Numbered from the stretch's first letter, positions 25,712 through 34,608 are shown. The stretch: 64,000 nt of DNA from JAOPZW01 sp963851295 (GCA_963851295.1 CAWKOS010000008.1:186001-250000); one strand, 5' to 3'. The notes: generated by a model from the letters alone, not told the origin. Program-made: numbers and translations.

Positions 25712-26716
25712 TCAGTCGGCCAGGCGCACGACGGTGCGGCCGACGGCCTCGCCGGCCAGCAGCGCGTCGAGGACCGGTTCGACGCCGTCGAGGCCGACCT
25801 CGCGCGCGATCGCGTCGTGCAGGCCGCGCGGGCGCAGGTCGGTCGCCAGGCGCCCCCAGACCTCGCGGCGCACCGCCGCGCTCGCCGCGACCGAGTCGAT
25901 CCCCAGCAGCGCGACGCCGCGCAGGATGAAGGGCAGGACGCTCGCGTCGAATGCCGTGCCGCCGGTCAGGCCGCTGACGGCGACGGCGCCGCCGTAACGC
26001 GTCGTGCGCAGGGCGTAGGCGGTGGCCTTGCCGCCGACCGGGTCGACGACCGCCGCCCAGCGCATCTTCTCCAGCGGGCGGTCGGAGTCGGCGGTGACCT
26101 CCTCGCGGCCGAGGACCTCCTGCGCCCCGAGGCCGCGCAGGTAGTCGTGCTCGCCCACCTTGCCGGTCGCCGCGTGTACCTCGTAGCCCGCCGCCGCGAG
26201 CGCGCCGACGGCGACGCTGCCGACGCCCCCGGTGGCGCCGAGGACGAGCACCGGGCCGTCGTCGGGCCGCAGGCCGCGCGCCTCGAGCGCGTGGATCGAC
26301 AGCGCCGCCGTGAAGCCGGCGGTGCCGAGGACCATCGCCTCGCGCGCCGAGAGCCCGTCGGGGAGCGCCACGATCCAGACGCCGGGGACGCGGGCGTAGC
26401 GCGCCCAGCCGCCGTGGTGCGCGACGCCGAGGTCGTAGCCGGTGACGAGGACCGCGTCTCCCTCGCTCACGGAGTCGCTGTCGGAGGCCACGACCTCGCC
26501 GGCGAGGTCGATGCCCGGCACGAGCGGCGAGATGCGCGCGACCTGGCCCTTGGGGATCGTCGCCAGGGCGTCCTTGTAGTTGATGCTCGACCAGTCGACG
26601 CGGATCGTCACGTCGCCCTCGCCGAGGTCGTCGCGGCGCAGCGTCGCCGGTCCGCGGTCGACGCCGTCGTCGGTCCGGGTGGCCAGGAAGGCGGGAAAGC
26701 TCTCGGGAATGGTCAT
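25712..26716 (-). CDS. AcuI/YhdH-family quinone-oxidoreductase-like dehydrogenase
   Basis: 334 aa zinc-free MDR enzyme. SSINYKDALA near residue 47, PGIDLAGEVV, and the NADPH fingerprint LGATGGVGSVAVGAL near 155 match the acrylyl-CoA reductase (AcuI)/YhdH group. Acrylyl-CoA reduction is the known activity of some members; assignment here is by family only. Divergent from the YdcZ-like gene at 26762, with 45 nt between starts. Confidence 0.88.
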   Translation of the reverse strand: MTIPESFPAFLATRTDDGVDRGPATLRRDDLGEGDVTIRVDWSSINYKDALATIPKGQVARISPLVPGIDLAGEVVASDSDSVSEGDAVLVTGYDLGVAHHGGWARYARVPGVWIVALPDGLSAREAMVLGTAGFTAALSIHALEARGLRPDDGPVLVLGATGGVGSVAVGALAAAGYEVHAATGKVGEHDYLRGLGAQEVLGREEVTADSDRPLEKMRWAAVVDPVGGKATAYALRTTRYGGAVAVSGLTGGTAFDASVLPFILRGVALLGIDSVAASAAVRREVWGRLATDLRPRGLHDAIAREVGLDGVEPVLDALLAGEAVGRTVVRLAD

Positions 26717-26761
26717 GGCAGGCCCGGGAGGGTAAGCGTCCCGCGCGCTGAATGGTTCGCC

Positions 26762-27202
26762 ATGACACGCGTGCTGGCCGTGCTCGCGACCGTCGGCGTC
26801 GGGGCGCTGATCGCCTTCCAGCCGCCCATCAACTCCGAGCTGGCCAAGCGGACGAGCGTGGTCGCGGCAGCGTTCATCGCGACCGCGATCGCCGCGCTGG
26901 CCCTCGGCGTGCTGGCCGTCGCGCTCGGCGAGGCCGGCCAGGTGCGCCACGTGCCGCACATCCCGCCGCTGTACCTCACCGGCGGCCTCATGGGCGCCGT
27001 GCTCGTCTCGGTCTCGCTGGTCACCGTGCGCACCCTGGGCGCCGGCGGCGTCGTGGCGGCGACCGTGCTCGGGCAGCTCGTCGTGTCGGCGGTCCTCGAC
27101 CGGTACGGCTTCCTAGGCCTGGAGAAGGTCGGCCTCACGCCGGGGCGCGTGCTCGGGTTCACGCTGCTGCTCGGGGGGACGATCCTCGTCACGGCGCGCT
27201 GA
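26762..27202 (+). CDS. YdcZ/DUF606 DMT-family membrane protein
   Basis: 146 aa with five hydrophobic helices, a half-size member of the drug/metabolite transporter superfamily. GALIAFQPPINSELAKRT near the N-terminus and LGQLVVSAVLDRYGFLGLEK are family signatures. Such proteins probably act as dimers. The 551-bp repeat element begins 10 nt after its stop. Confidence 0.88.
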   Translation: MTRVLAVLATVGVGALIAFQPPINSELAKRTSVVAAAFIATAIAALALGVLAVALGEAGQVRHVPHIPPLYLTGGLMGAVLVSVSLVTVRTLGAGGVVAATVLGQLVVSAVLDRYGFLGLEKVGLTPGRVLGFTLLLGGTILVTAR

Positions 27203-27329
27203 GCCCTTGCTTCCGCGCCGGGCGGGCTTGTTGCCTCCGCTTCGCGCTCGTGGTCGCGAACAGCTCACCGAGGGAGAGAGTGACGGGCGCTCGTGGCGGT
27301 GCCGGCGCGCGCGCTTCGCCCGACGCGCG

Positions 27330-27391
27330 CGGTTCGCCGGCGCGCCTGCTCGCCCCGGCGCGGACGGTTCCCCGGCGCGCCTGCTCGCCCG
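27330..27391. repeat. 26-bp direct repeat, two copies
   Basis: CGGTTC(G/C)CCGGCGCGCCTG continues with CTCGCCC at 27330-27355 and again at 27365-27390, with one mismatch and a 35-bp period. It lies in the left part of the 551-bp element. Confidence 0.6.
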
Positions 27392-27405
27392 GGCGCGCCC
27401 GCTCG

Positions 27406-27450
27406 CGCGTGCTGCCTTTCTCCCGCATAGCGGGAGTTAGACAGCACGCG
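27406..27450. other. Nested hairpin box A of the 551-bp element
   Basis: Outer stem CGCGTGCTG (27406-27414) with CAGCACGCG (27442-27450), a symmetric 5x5 internal loop, then inner stem CTCCCGC (27420-27426) with GCGGGAG (27430-27436) around ATA. It is followed by a conserved stretch up to 27539 that is repeated after box B, including GGTGTGACCAAA at 27469-27480. No T-run marks it as a terminator. Confidence 0.55.
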
Positions 27451-27552
27451 GCAGGCGCGGGCGCCCAAGGTGTGACCAAACACGTGCGCTTCGCGCCAGA
27501 ACACACACACCACCGCGGAGCCACACGCGCCACCACCGCGCCCGGACGCGCA

Positions 27553-27593
27553 CGTGCTGCTTAAGCGACCCATGTGGTCGCAAAAACAGCACG
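27553..27593. other. Nested hairpin box B of the 551-bp element
   Basis: Same architecture as box A with a different inner stem: outer CGTGCTG (27553-27559) with CAGCACG (27587-27593), 5x5 internal loop, inner GCGACC (27565-27570) with GGTCGC (27576-27581) around CATGT. The inner hairpin is 17 nt in both boxes. GGTGTGACGAAA at 27614-27625 repeats the downstream motif of box A. Confidence 0.55.
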
Positions 27594-27806
27594 CGGCACA
27601 GAACACGGCCGCAGGTGTGACGAAAGGCCCGTCGTTCCCGCAGAAAGACGCACACGCTCGCGGAACCGCAAGCGCAGCGGCCACCGCAATCTCCTCTCTC
27701 CCTCGGTGCCGCTGTTCGCGACCACCCACGAGAAGCGGAGAGCGCAAAGCCCGCCCGGCGCGGACACAAGCCCGAGCCGCACCGCGGCGCCTGCCACAGT
27801 GGGCGC

Positions 27807-28688
27807 GTGGCCGAGGCCCGCACCGTCCGCCTGCCCTTCCGCGCGCCGCTGGACGGCGGCGCCCTGCTCGCGTGGCTGGCCGCGCGCGCCGTCCCCGGCG
27901 TCGAGGAGGTCGACGGCGACCGCTATCGCCGCAGCCTGCGGCTGCCCCACGGCGCCGGCGTCGCCGAGCTGACGCTCGGGCCCGACACCGTGCGCTGTCG
28001 GCTGTGGCTCGACGATCCGCGCGACCGCGCGGCGGCCGTGGAGCGCTGCCGGCGCGTGCTCGACCTCGACGCCGAGCCCGCGGCGATCACCGACGCCCTG
28101 GCCGGCGCCCCGGTCATCGGGGCCCTCGTGCAGCGCGCGCCCGGCCTGCGCGTGCCCGGGACGGTCGACGGCGGCGAGCTCGCCGTCCGCGCGGTCCTTG
28201 GCCAGCAAATCTCGGTGCCCGCCGCGCGCACGGCCGCCGGACGGCTCGTCACCGAGCACGGCGAGGCGCTCGCCGCGCCGCGCGGGGCGCTGACCTCGCT
28301 CTTTCCCTCATCGACCACGCTCGCCGCGCTGGACCCCGCCCGCCTGCCCATGCCGCAGGCCCGCGCCAAAGCCCTCGTCGGCCTCTGCCGCGCGCTGGCC
28401 GAGGGCGAGCTGCGCCTCGACCCCGCCGGCGACCGCGACGAGAGCCTGCGGCGCCTGCTCGCGCTGCCCGGCATCGGCCCGTGGACCGCGGGCTACGTCG
28501 CGATGCGCGCGCTCGCCGACCCCGACGTCTTCCTCCCCGGCGACCTCGGAGTGCGCCGCGCCCTTCGCTCCCTCGGCGCCCCCGACGACTTGCGCGGGGC
28601 GAGCGCCCTCGCCGCGGCCTGGGCGCCGTGGCGCTCCTACGCGACGCAGCATCTCTGGCAGGCCCCCACGGACGGCGCCTTGGCATGA
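27807..28688 (+). CDS. alkA: DNA-3-methyladenine glycosylase II (AlkA)
   Basis: 293 aa base-excision repair glycosylase. AlkA N-terminal domain at residues 1-115; helix-hairpin-helix GPD domain with VLGQQISVPAA, LPGIGPWTAGYVAMRA near residue 222 and the catalytic Asp in DVFLPGD. The Ada domain often fused to AlkA in actinobacteria is absent. GTG start at 27807; the TIR of the upstream repeat element ends 43 nt before it. Confidence 0.92.
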   Translation: MAEARTVRLPFRAPLDGGALLAWLAARAVPGVEEVDGDRYRRSLRLPHGAGVAELTLGPDTVRCRLWLDDPRDRAAAVERCRRVLDLDAEPAAITDALAGAPVIGALVQRAPGLRVPGTVDGGELAVRAVLGQQISVPAARTAAGRLVTEHGEALAAPRGALTSLFPSSTTLAALDPARLPMPQARAKALVGLCRALAEGELRLDPAGDRDESLRRLLALPGIGPWTAGYVAMRALADPDVFLPGDLGVRRALRSLGAPDDLRGASALAAAWAPWRSYATQHLWQAPTDGALA

Positions 28689-28695
28689 TCCGCGC

Positions 28696-29853
28696 GTGAC
28701 CGGGTTCGGCCCCGAGCATCTGCCCTACGGGGTCTTCCGGCGCGCGGGCGAGGAGCCGCGCGTGGGCGCGCGCCTCGGCGACGGGGTGCTCGACCTCGCC
28801 GAGCTGGCCGCCGACGGGCCGCTCGACGAGGACCCGCTGCTCTTCTTCCAGCCGTCGCTCAACGCCTTCATGGCCGCCGGGCGCGACACGTGGCGGCGCG
28901 TGCGCCACGCGCTGCGGGCGCTGACGGCCGGGCCCGACGCCGAGCCCGCCACCGTCGCACTCGACGAGGTGCAGCTGTTGCTGCCGATCGCCCTCGGCGA
29001 CTACGTCGACTTCTACTCGTCGCTTGACCACGCGACCAACGTGGGGCGGATCTTCCGTCCCGACGCGGAGCCGCTCGTGCCCAATTGGCGCCACATGCCG
29101 ATCGGCTACCACGGGCGCGCGGGGACGGTCGTCGTCAGCGGCACGCCGATCCGCCGCCCGAGCGGCCAGCGGCGCGAGGGCGGCGACGAGGCGCCGGTCT
29201 TCGGGCCCAGCGTGCGCCTGGACGTCGAGCTCGAGCTCGGCTTCGTGGTCGGGGCGCCGAGCGCGCTGGGGGAGCCCGTCGCCGTCGACGACGCGCTGGA
29301 CCACGTCTTCGGCGTGGTGCTCGTCAACGACTGGAGCGCGCGCGACCTCCAGGCGTGGGAGTACCGGCCGCTCGGGCCCTTCCTCGGCAAGTCGTTCGCG
29401 ACCTCGATGGCCGCCTGGGTCACGCCGCTGGACGCCATCGACGACCGGTGGGTCCGCGCGCCCGCGCAGGAGCCGGCGCCGCTGCCATACCTGCGCGAGG
29501 AGCCGTGGGCCTACGACCTCGACCTCGAGCTCGAGCTCAACGGCACCGTCGTCGCGCGCACGAGCGCTCGGCGGCTGTACTGGTCGGCGGCCCAGCAGCT
29601 CGCGCACATGACGGTCAACGGCGCGAGCCTGCGCGTCGGCGACCTCTTCGCCTCGGGCACGATCTCGGGGCCCGAGCGCTCCGAGCGCGGGTCGCTGCTC
29701 GAGCTCTCGTGGAACGGCGCCGAGCCGATCGCGCTCGACGACGGCTCGACGCGCACGTTCCTGCTCGACGGCGACGAGGTCGTCCTGCGCGGGAGCGCCG
29801 GCGACGACGTCACGCTCGGCGAGGTCCGCGGACGGATCGCGCCGGCGCCCTGA
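28696..29853 (+). CDS. fahA: Fumarylacetoacetase
   Basis: 385 aa, full length. Last enzyme of tyrosine/homogentisate degradation, splitting fumarylacetoacetate to fumarate and acetoacetate. N-terminal SH3-like domain, then YVDFYSSLDHATNVG, MPIGYHGRAGT, the metal-binding Glu pair in DVELELGFVVG, NDWSARDLQAWEY and the GTISGPERSERGSLLEL signature. GTG start seven nt after the alkA stop. Homogentisate dioxygenase is not in the window. The stop overlaps the next start (TGATG). Confidence 0.95.
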   Translation: MTGFGPEHLPYGVFRRAGEEPRVGARLGDGVLDLAELAADGPLDEDPLLFFQPSLNAFMAAGRDTWRRVRHALRALTAGPDAEPATVALDEVQLLLPIALGDYVDFYSSLDHATNVGRIFRPDAEPLVPNWRHMPIGYHGRAGTVVVSGTPIRRPSGQRREGGDEAPVFGPSVRLDVELELGFVVGAPSALGEPVAVDDALDHVFGVVLVNDWSARDLQAWEYRPLGPFLGKSFATSMAAWVTPLDAIDDRWVRAPAQEPAPLPYLREEPWAYDLDLELELNGTVVARTSARRLYWSAAQQLAHMTVNGASLRVGDLFASGTISGPERSERGSLLELSWNGAEPIALDDGSTRTFLLDGDEVVLRGSAGDDVTLGEVRGRIAPAP

Positions 29854-30509
29854 TGGCGCTGCCCAAGGCGATCCGCAGCCTGGCGCCCGAGCGCCTGCGC
29901 GACGACGTCCGCCTGCGCTCGATCTTCGTCGGCGCCGGGCTGATCCCGCCGCGCACGATGCACTCCGAGGACGACGCCGCCGTCCTGCGCGCCACCGCGG
30001 CCGGCCGCTCGCGCGTGGTCGAGATCGGGGTCTACGAAGGGTCCTCGGCCGTCGTGCTCTGCGAGGTCCTCGATCCCGGCGCCGAGCTGCACCTCATCGA
30101 CCCCTTCGGCCATCACGGCTGGGCGCTGCCGGCGGGCTGGGGCGCCACCGAGGGTGCGAGCCGCCGCGTGGTCGAGCGCGCGCGCCGCCGCCACGACGGC
30201 CCGCGCGTGACCTGGCACGTCGACTACAGCGCGGCGGTCGCGCGGCGCTGGGCAGGCGACGCCGACCTCGTCTTCATCGATGGCGACCACAGCGAGAAGG
30301 GCGTGCGCAGCGACTGGGAGGACTGGCACGGCTTCGTCGCGCCCGGCGGCGCCGTCGTCTTCCATGACGCGCGCGCGACCCAGCCCGGCGGCCGCGGGCT
30401 GCCGGGGCCGACGGCGGTCGTCGACGGGCTCTTCCGCGGGCCGGACGCCGTCCCCGGCTGGCGCGTCGCGCGCGAGGCCGACCGGACGGTCGCGGTCGTC
30501 CGCGACTAG
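29853..30509 (+). CDS. Class I SAM-dependent methyltransferase (Methyltransf_24/CmcI-like)
   Basis: 218 aa. SAM motif VVEIGVYEGSSAVVL near residue 50, acidic LHLIDPFG, then the metal/catalytic VFIDGDHSEKGVRSDWEDW and VVFHDA typical of the TylF/CmcI-like Methyltransf_24 group. Substrate unknown. Coupled to the fumarylacetoacetase gene by a one-base overlap, though no functional link is obvious. Ends on a CTAG shared with the convergent oxidoreductase. Confidence 0.87.
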   Translation: MALPKAIRSLAPERLRDDVRLRSIFVGAGLIPPRTMHSEDDAAVLRATAAGRSRVVEIGVYEGSSAVVLCEVLDPGAELHLIDPFGHHGWALPAGWGATEGASRRVVERARRRHDGPRVTWHVDYSAAVARRWAGDADLVFIDGDHSEKGVRSDWEDWHGFVAPGGAVVFHDARATQPGGRGLPGPTAVVDGLFRGPDAVPGWRVAREADRTVAVVRD

Positions 30510-31870
30510 AGCCCGTAGGCCTCCAGCAGCTTCAGCCACAGCTCGCTGCGCGTCGGGAAGCACGGCACGGCGTGCCAGAGGTCGTCGAGCGTGACTTCGC
30601 CGATGACCGCGATCGTCGCGGCGTGCAGCGACTCGCCGATCTCCGGGCCCGTGAAGGTGGCGCCGACGATCACGCGGCGGTCCTCGTCGACGACGATCCG
30701 GGCCGTCCCCGGTGCCCCGATGCCGACGAACGAGCCGCCCGCGTTGCCGGCGGTCGGGACGTCGACGGCGCGGGCGTTGATCCCGGCCTCCTGGGCGCTG
30801 GCCAGCGTGTGGCCGACGGCCGCGACCTGCGGGTCGGTGAAGGTCACGCGCGGGCTCAGCGCGCCGTCGCTGCGCAGCGGCAGCTCCTTGCCCACGATGC
30901 GGTCGGCGACGAGGCGGCCCTGGTACTTGCCCATGTGGGTCAGCAGCACGCGGCCGTTGGCGTCGCCGATGACGTAGAGCCAGTCGTGGCCCGGGACGCG
31001 CAAGGTGTCGTCGACCTCGATCGGCCTCCCGGGCTCGACGCCCAGGTGCTCGACGCCGAGGTCGGCCGACAGGGTCCGCCGGCCGACGGCCACGAGGATC
31101 TCGTCGCCCGAGACGCTCGAGCCGTCGTCGAGCTCGACCGTGACCCTGCCGTCCTCGCGCGACACGGCGGTGGCACGCGTGTCGGCGCGCACCTCGATGC
31201 CGGCCTCGGCGAAGGCGGCGCAGACCTCCTCGCCGGCGAACGGCTCCTCGCGCGCCAGCACGCGCGGACTCGCCTCGATGACGATCACCTTCGACCCGAA
31301 CGAGGCGTACGCGTCGGCCATCTCGACGCCGACCGTCCCGCCGCCGAGAATGACGAGCGTGTCCGGGACCTCCTCGGAGGTCACGGCCTCGCGGTTCGTC
31401 CACGGCTTGGCCTCGCGCAGCCCCGGGATCGGCGGGACGGCGGGCTCGGTCCCGGTGGCGATGACGACCGCGCGGCGCGCGTGAAGGGTCTCGTCGCCGA
31501 CCTGCACGGTGCGCTCGCCGGCGAGGCGGCCGTGGCCGCGCACGAGCACGATGTCGTTGTCGTCGAGCCAGGGCACCTGGGTGCTGTCGTCGAGGTTGTT
31601 GATGATCACGTCGCGGCGCGCCAGCGCGGCCGGCACGTCGAGCTCGCCGACCGCCTCGGTCGCGCCCGGAACGCGCCGCGCCTCGGCCAGGACCTGGCCC
31701 GGGCGCAGCAGCGCCTTCGACGGCATGCAGCCGTAGAAGGAGCACTCGCCGCCGACGAAGTGCTCCTCGACGATGGCGACCTCCAGGCCGGCAGCGGTCA
31801 GCCGCCCCGCGCACACCTCCCCCGGGGGGCCGGCGCCGATGACGATCACGTCGAAGCTGCGCTCGTTCAT
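30506..31870 (-). CDS. Pyridine nucleotide-disulfide oxidoreductase (dihydrolipoamide dehydrogenase-like)
   Basis: 454 aa flavoenzyme. FAD motif VIVIGAGPPGEVCAG, redox-active Cx4C as GGECSFYGCMPSKALL, NAD motif LVILGGGTVGVEMADAYA and second FAD site YVIGDANG. The C-terminal dimer-interface motif is AVPCFPTRSELW instead of the usual HPTxSE, as in an actinobacterial subgroup distinct from true E3 subunits. No 2-oxoacid dehydrogenase genes adjoin, so E3 function is not assumed. Confidence 0.88.
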   Translation of the reverse strand: MNERSFDVIVIGAGPPGEVCAGRLTAAGLEVAIVEEHFVGGECSFYGCMPSKALLRPGQVLAEARRVPGATEAVGELDVPAALARRDVIINNLDDSTQVPWLDDNDIVLVRGHGRLAGERTVQVGDETLHARRAVVIATGTEPAVPPIPGLREAKPWTNREAVTSEEVPDTLVILGGGTVGVEMADAYASFGSKVIVIEASPRVLAREEPFAGEEVCAAFAEAGIEVRADTRATAVSREDGRVTVELDDGSSVSGDEILVAVGRRTLSADLGVEHLGVEPGRPIEVDDTLRVPGHDWLYVIGDANGRVLLTHMGKYQGRLVADRIVGKELPLRSDGALSPRVTFTDPQVAAVGHTLASAQEAGINARAVDVPTAGNAGGSFVGIGAPGTARIVVDEDRRVIVGATFTGPEIGESLHAATIAVIGEVTLDDLWHAVPCFPTRSELWLKLLEAYGL

Positions 31871-31927
31871 GGCGCGCAGTCAATCCCGGTGCGACCCTCG
31901 TTACAAGCCGCGTGGCATCCTGCCCGG

Positions 31928-33169
31928 ATGCGCCGCTCCGCCGCCGTCCCGGCCCTTGCCGTCGTCGCCGCGCTCGTCGTGGCGTGCGGCTCGGATCCGC
32001 AGACCCCCAGCGCGGCAACCGACCAGAAGGCCACCGCCTCGACCAACGACGACACGAGCTCCGGCGGCGGCTCGCCGGCGCAGGGCACGACGGCCGCCAG
32101 CCGCGGGGTCAGGCTGGTCAAGGTCGGCGACTTCCAGGCCCCGCTCTACGTCACGGCGCCTCCCGGCGACAAGCGGCGGATCTTCGTCGTCGAGCAGGGC
32201 GGCAAGATCGAGGAGCTGCTGGGCGGCAAGCGCCGGCCGCAGCCGTTCCTGGACATCGGCGCCAAGGTCACCGCGGGCGGCGAGCAGGGCCTGCTCTCGA
32301 TGGCCTTCGCCCCGGACTACGCGAAGTCCGGGCTGTTCTACGTCTACTACACCGAGAAGGCTGGCACCGAGGCGATCTGGGAGTACCACCGGGCCTCCGA
32401 GGACAGCGCCGACCCCGGCAGCGCCCGCCTCGTCCTGCGCATGCAGGACCCCGAGCCCAACCACAACGGCGGCCTGATGATCTTCGGGCCCGACGGGCAC
32501 ATGTACGTCGGCACCGGCGACGGGGGCGGGGGCAACGACCAGCACGGCGCGCGCGGCAACGCCCAGAGCCTGGGCTCGCCGCTGGGCAAGCTCCTGCGCA
32601 TCGACCCGCGGCAGTCGGGCGGCAAGGCGTACACGATCCCGGCCTCGAATCCGTTCGTGCACCGCGCGGGCGCGCGCGGCGAGATCTACGCCTACGGCCT
32701 GCGCAACCCGTGGCGCTTCTCGTTCGACCGGGCGACCGCCGACCTCAGCATCGGCGACGTCGGCCAGGACGAGGTCGAGGAGATCGACTTCGTCAAGAAG
32801 GACGACGGGCGCGGCGCGAACTTCGGCTGGCGCCCCTGGGAGGGGCGGCGGCGCAACTTCGACGAGCCGGCGCCGGGGGCGGTCTTCCCCGTCATCACGC
32901 ACACCCACCAGGCGGGCTTCTGCTCGATCACGGGCGGCTACGTCGTGCGCGACAAGGGCGTGCCCGGGCTCTACGGCCGCTACGTCTACGGCGACTACTG
33001 CAACAGCAGGCTGCGCGTCGCGACGCTGCGCGCCGGCAAGCGCGCCACGAGCAGCGTCCTGAAGGGCGTCGACACAATCTCGGGCATCTCGTCGTTCGGC
33101 GAGGACGCCGCGGGCCGCGTCTACGTGACGTCGCTCAACGGCCCCGTGTACCGCTTCGCCGCGCGCTGA
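31928..33169 (+). CDS. PQQ-dependent sugar dehydrogenase (GDH-B/Hhip-like) lipoprotein
   Basis: 413 aa six-bladed propeller enzyme of the soluble aldose sugar dehydrogenase (YliI/GDH-B) family. Lipobox ALVVAC at the end of a short signal peptide, then a Ser/Thr linker. Typical motifs: IFVVEQGG, GGEQGLLSMAFAPDY, NHNGGLMIFGPDGHMYVGTG, YGLRNPWRFSFD, DVGQDEVEEIDF and NFGWRPWEG. Probably tethered outside the membrane, feeding electrons from sugars via PQQ. Its 3' end overlaps the convergent acyltransferase by 35 bp. Confidence 0.92.
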   Translation: MRRSAAVPALAVVAALVVACGSDPQTPSAATDQKATASTNDDTSSGGGSPAQGTTAASRGVRLVKVGDFQAPLYVTAPPGDKRRIFVVEQGGKIEELLGGKRRPQPFLDIGAKVTAGGEQGLLSMAFAPDYAKSGLFYVYYTEKAGTEAIWEYHRASEDSADPGSARLVLRMQDPEPNHNGGLMIFGPDGHMYVGTGDGGGGNDQHGARGNAQSLGSPLGKLLRIDPRQSGGKAYTIPASNPFVHRAGARGEIYAYGLRNPWRFSFDRATADLSIGDVGQDEVEEIDFVKKDDGRGANFGWRPWEGRRRNFDEPAPGAVFPVITHTHQAGFCSITGGYVVRDKGVPGLYGRYVYGDYCNSRLRVATLRAGKRATSSVLKGVDTISGISSFGEDAAGRVYVTSLNGPVYRFAAR

Positions 33170-34556
33170 GGCGCCGCGAGCGCGCGCGGGCGCGCCACGG
33201 CGTGTCCGGCGGTCGCGGCACGACGCGCAGGGCGTCGAAGGCCGCCTCGAGGTCTCGGGCGACCTCGGCGGCGTCGGGCACCACGGTGGCGTCGGCGTAG
33301 ACGCCGATGTGCAGCCGCCCGCGGTAGGAGAGCGCGCCGATCGACAGCGCGTGGCCCTGCAGGAAGGGCACCGCCGGGTAGATCGCGCTGACGCGGCGCC
33401 CGAGGAGGTCGAGCTCGACCGGGGGCCCGGGGACGTTGGAGACCACGGCGTTGAAGGACGCCGCGCGCGACGCCGCCCGCGCCACGATCCGCCGCGCGCC
33501 GCCCGGCAGCAGCTCGGCGACCTCCGAGAGGGCCTCGAGCGGCGCCGCGCCGCCGCCGTCCTTGCGGGCGCGCATGTCGGCGCGCACCCGGCGCAGGACC
33601 TCGACGGGATCGACGACCGCGACCGGCAGCGAGACGGTCACGAACGAGATCCGGTTGCCCATCCCCGACGCCTCGCCGCGCGCGCGGACGTTGACGGGGA
33701 CCAGCACCTTCACGGCCGCCGGGCGCTCGTCGCGCCGGCGCAGGGCGCGGCCGAGCGCGATGGTCGCCGCGGCGAGCAGGACGTCGTTGATCGTCGCGCC
33801 GTGGCGGCGCCCCGCCTCGCGCGCGCCCTCCAGCGAGGTCACGCCGAAGCCGACCGCGCGCCGCGACGTGGCCGAGCGGTCGAGCGCGGTGGCGGGCGCG
33901 GGCATCGCGAGCTGGCGCACGGCGCCGGGCAGGTCGCCGCCCTGGCCGACCGTCGCCGCCGTCGCGCGCGCCGCGCGGGCGGCACCGACGAGGCGGTCGC
34001 GCGCGAAGGCCGCGACCGCGGCGGGCGGCGAAGGCGAAGGCTGCGGGGCCCAGTGCGGGGGCCGCGCGGGCGCGGGCGCGTGGCCCGCCGCGTCGAAGAG
34101 CAGCATCGCCACCTCGACGGCGGCGATCCCGTCGACCAGCGCGTGGTGGGCCTGGCCCACGACCGCCCAGCCGCCGCCGCGCAGCCCGCCGACGAGGTAC
34201 ATCCGCCACAGCGGGTGCTCGCGATCCAGCGGGCGCGAGAGCAGCGTGCCGGCCAGCTCGCGCAGCTCGGTCGTGCCGGCGGGCGGGGCGAGCGTGACGG
34301 CGTGGATGTGGCGCGCGATGTCGAAGCACGCGTCGTCGGCCCAGTGGGAATCGCCGAGCCCCAGGCGCGGGCGCGCGACGCGGCGGCGGAAGCGCGGCAC
34401 GTGCTCGAGGCGGCCCTCGACGTGGCGGCGCAGCGCCGCCAGCGAGGGCGCGCGCCCCTCGACGCGGATCGTCCAGCCCACGTGCAGCGGGGCCGTCGCA
34501 CTGTCCAGGTCCAGGAACGCGGAGTCGAGCGCGCTGAGGCGATCGATCGGCGGCAC
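33135..34556 (-). CDS. Wax ester synthase/diacylglycerol acyltransferase (WS/DGAT)
   Basis: 473 aa bacterial WS/DGAT making wax esters or triacylglycerol at the membrane. Catalytic HHxxxDG is AHHALVDG near residue 137; the C-terminal DUF1298 part has SNVPGPPVELDLLGRRV and ALSIGALSYRGRLHIGVYAD. GTG start at 34556 fits the usual N-terminus (RLSALDSAFLDLD). Divergent from the MBL hydrolase with 52 nt between starts. Confidence 0.93.
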   Translation of the reverse strand: MPPIDRLSALDSAFLDLDSATAPLHVGWTIRVEGRAPSLAALRRHVEGRLEHVPRFRRRVARPRLGLGDSHWADDACFDIARHIHAVTLAPPAGTTELRELAGTLLSRPLDREHPLWRMYLVGGLRGGGWAVVGQAHHALVDGIAAVEVAMLLFDAAGHAPAPARPPHWAPQPSPSPPAAVAAFARDRLVGAARAARATAATVGQGGDLPGAVRQLAMPAPATALDRSATSRRAVGFGVTSLEGAREAGRRHGATINDVLLAAATIALGRALRRRDERPAAVKVLVPVNVRARGEASGMGNRISFVTVSLPVAVVDPVEVLRRVRADMRARKDGGGAAPLEALSEVAELLPGGARRIVARAASRAASFNAVVSNVPGPPVELDLLGRRVSAIYPAVPFLQGHALSIGALSYRGRLHIGVYADATVVPDAAEVARDLEAAFDALRVVPRPPDTPWRARARSRRLSARRSGTRGR

Positions 34557-34608
34557 GCTGGCATGATCCCACGGTGCGCGCGAGGGCGGGTTTCGATTCG
34601 GTTGGGCC

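Larger units (their letters stand above)
27213..27763. mobile_element. 551-bp non-coding element with terminal inverted repeats
   Basis: The stretch between the genes ending at 27202 and starting at 27807 holds no credible gene. Its ends are a perfect 17-bp inverted repeat (27213-27229 and 27747-27763, CCGCGCCGGGCGGGCTT). Inside these are further matching arms: TGGTCGCGAACAGC against its complement near 27711-27724, and CACCGAGGGAGAGAG (ending at 27280) against 27694-27708. The interior has a 26-bp direct repeat and two nested-hairpin boxes. No transposase or clear target-site duplication is seen, so a MITE-like or structured-RNA element is inferred. Confidence 0.5.

Noticed and set aside
27420..27436. 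Intrinsic terminator after the YdcZ gene
   Set aside because: The hairpin is strong but over 200 nt downstream and not followed by a T-run; it is better explained as the inner stem of the repeated box.
27406..27593. Integron attC sites
   Set aside because: The nested-stem shape is reminiscent, but the core GTTRRRY/RYYYAAC boxes are missing and no integrase or cassette is nearby.
27561..28259. Minus-strand open frames across the 27-kb intergenic element
   Set aside because: The similarity between their translations comes from the duplicated nucleotide boxes (CAGCACGCGGCA and CGTGCTG); composition is not protein-like and the frame runs antisense into alkA.
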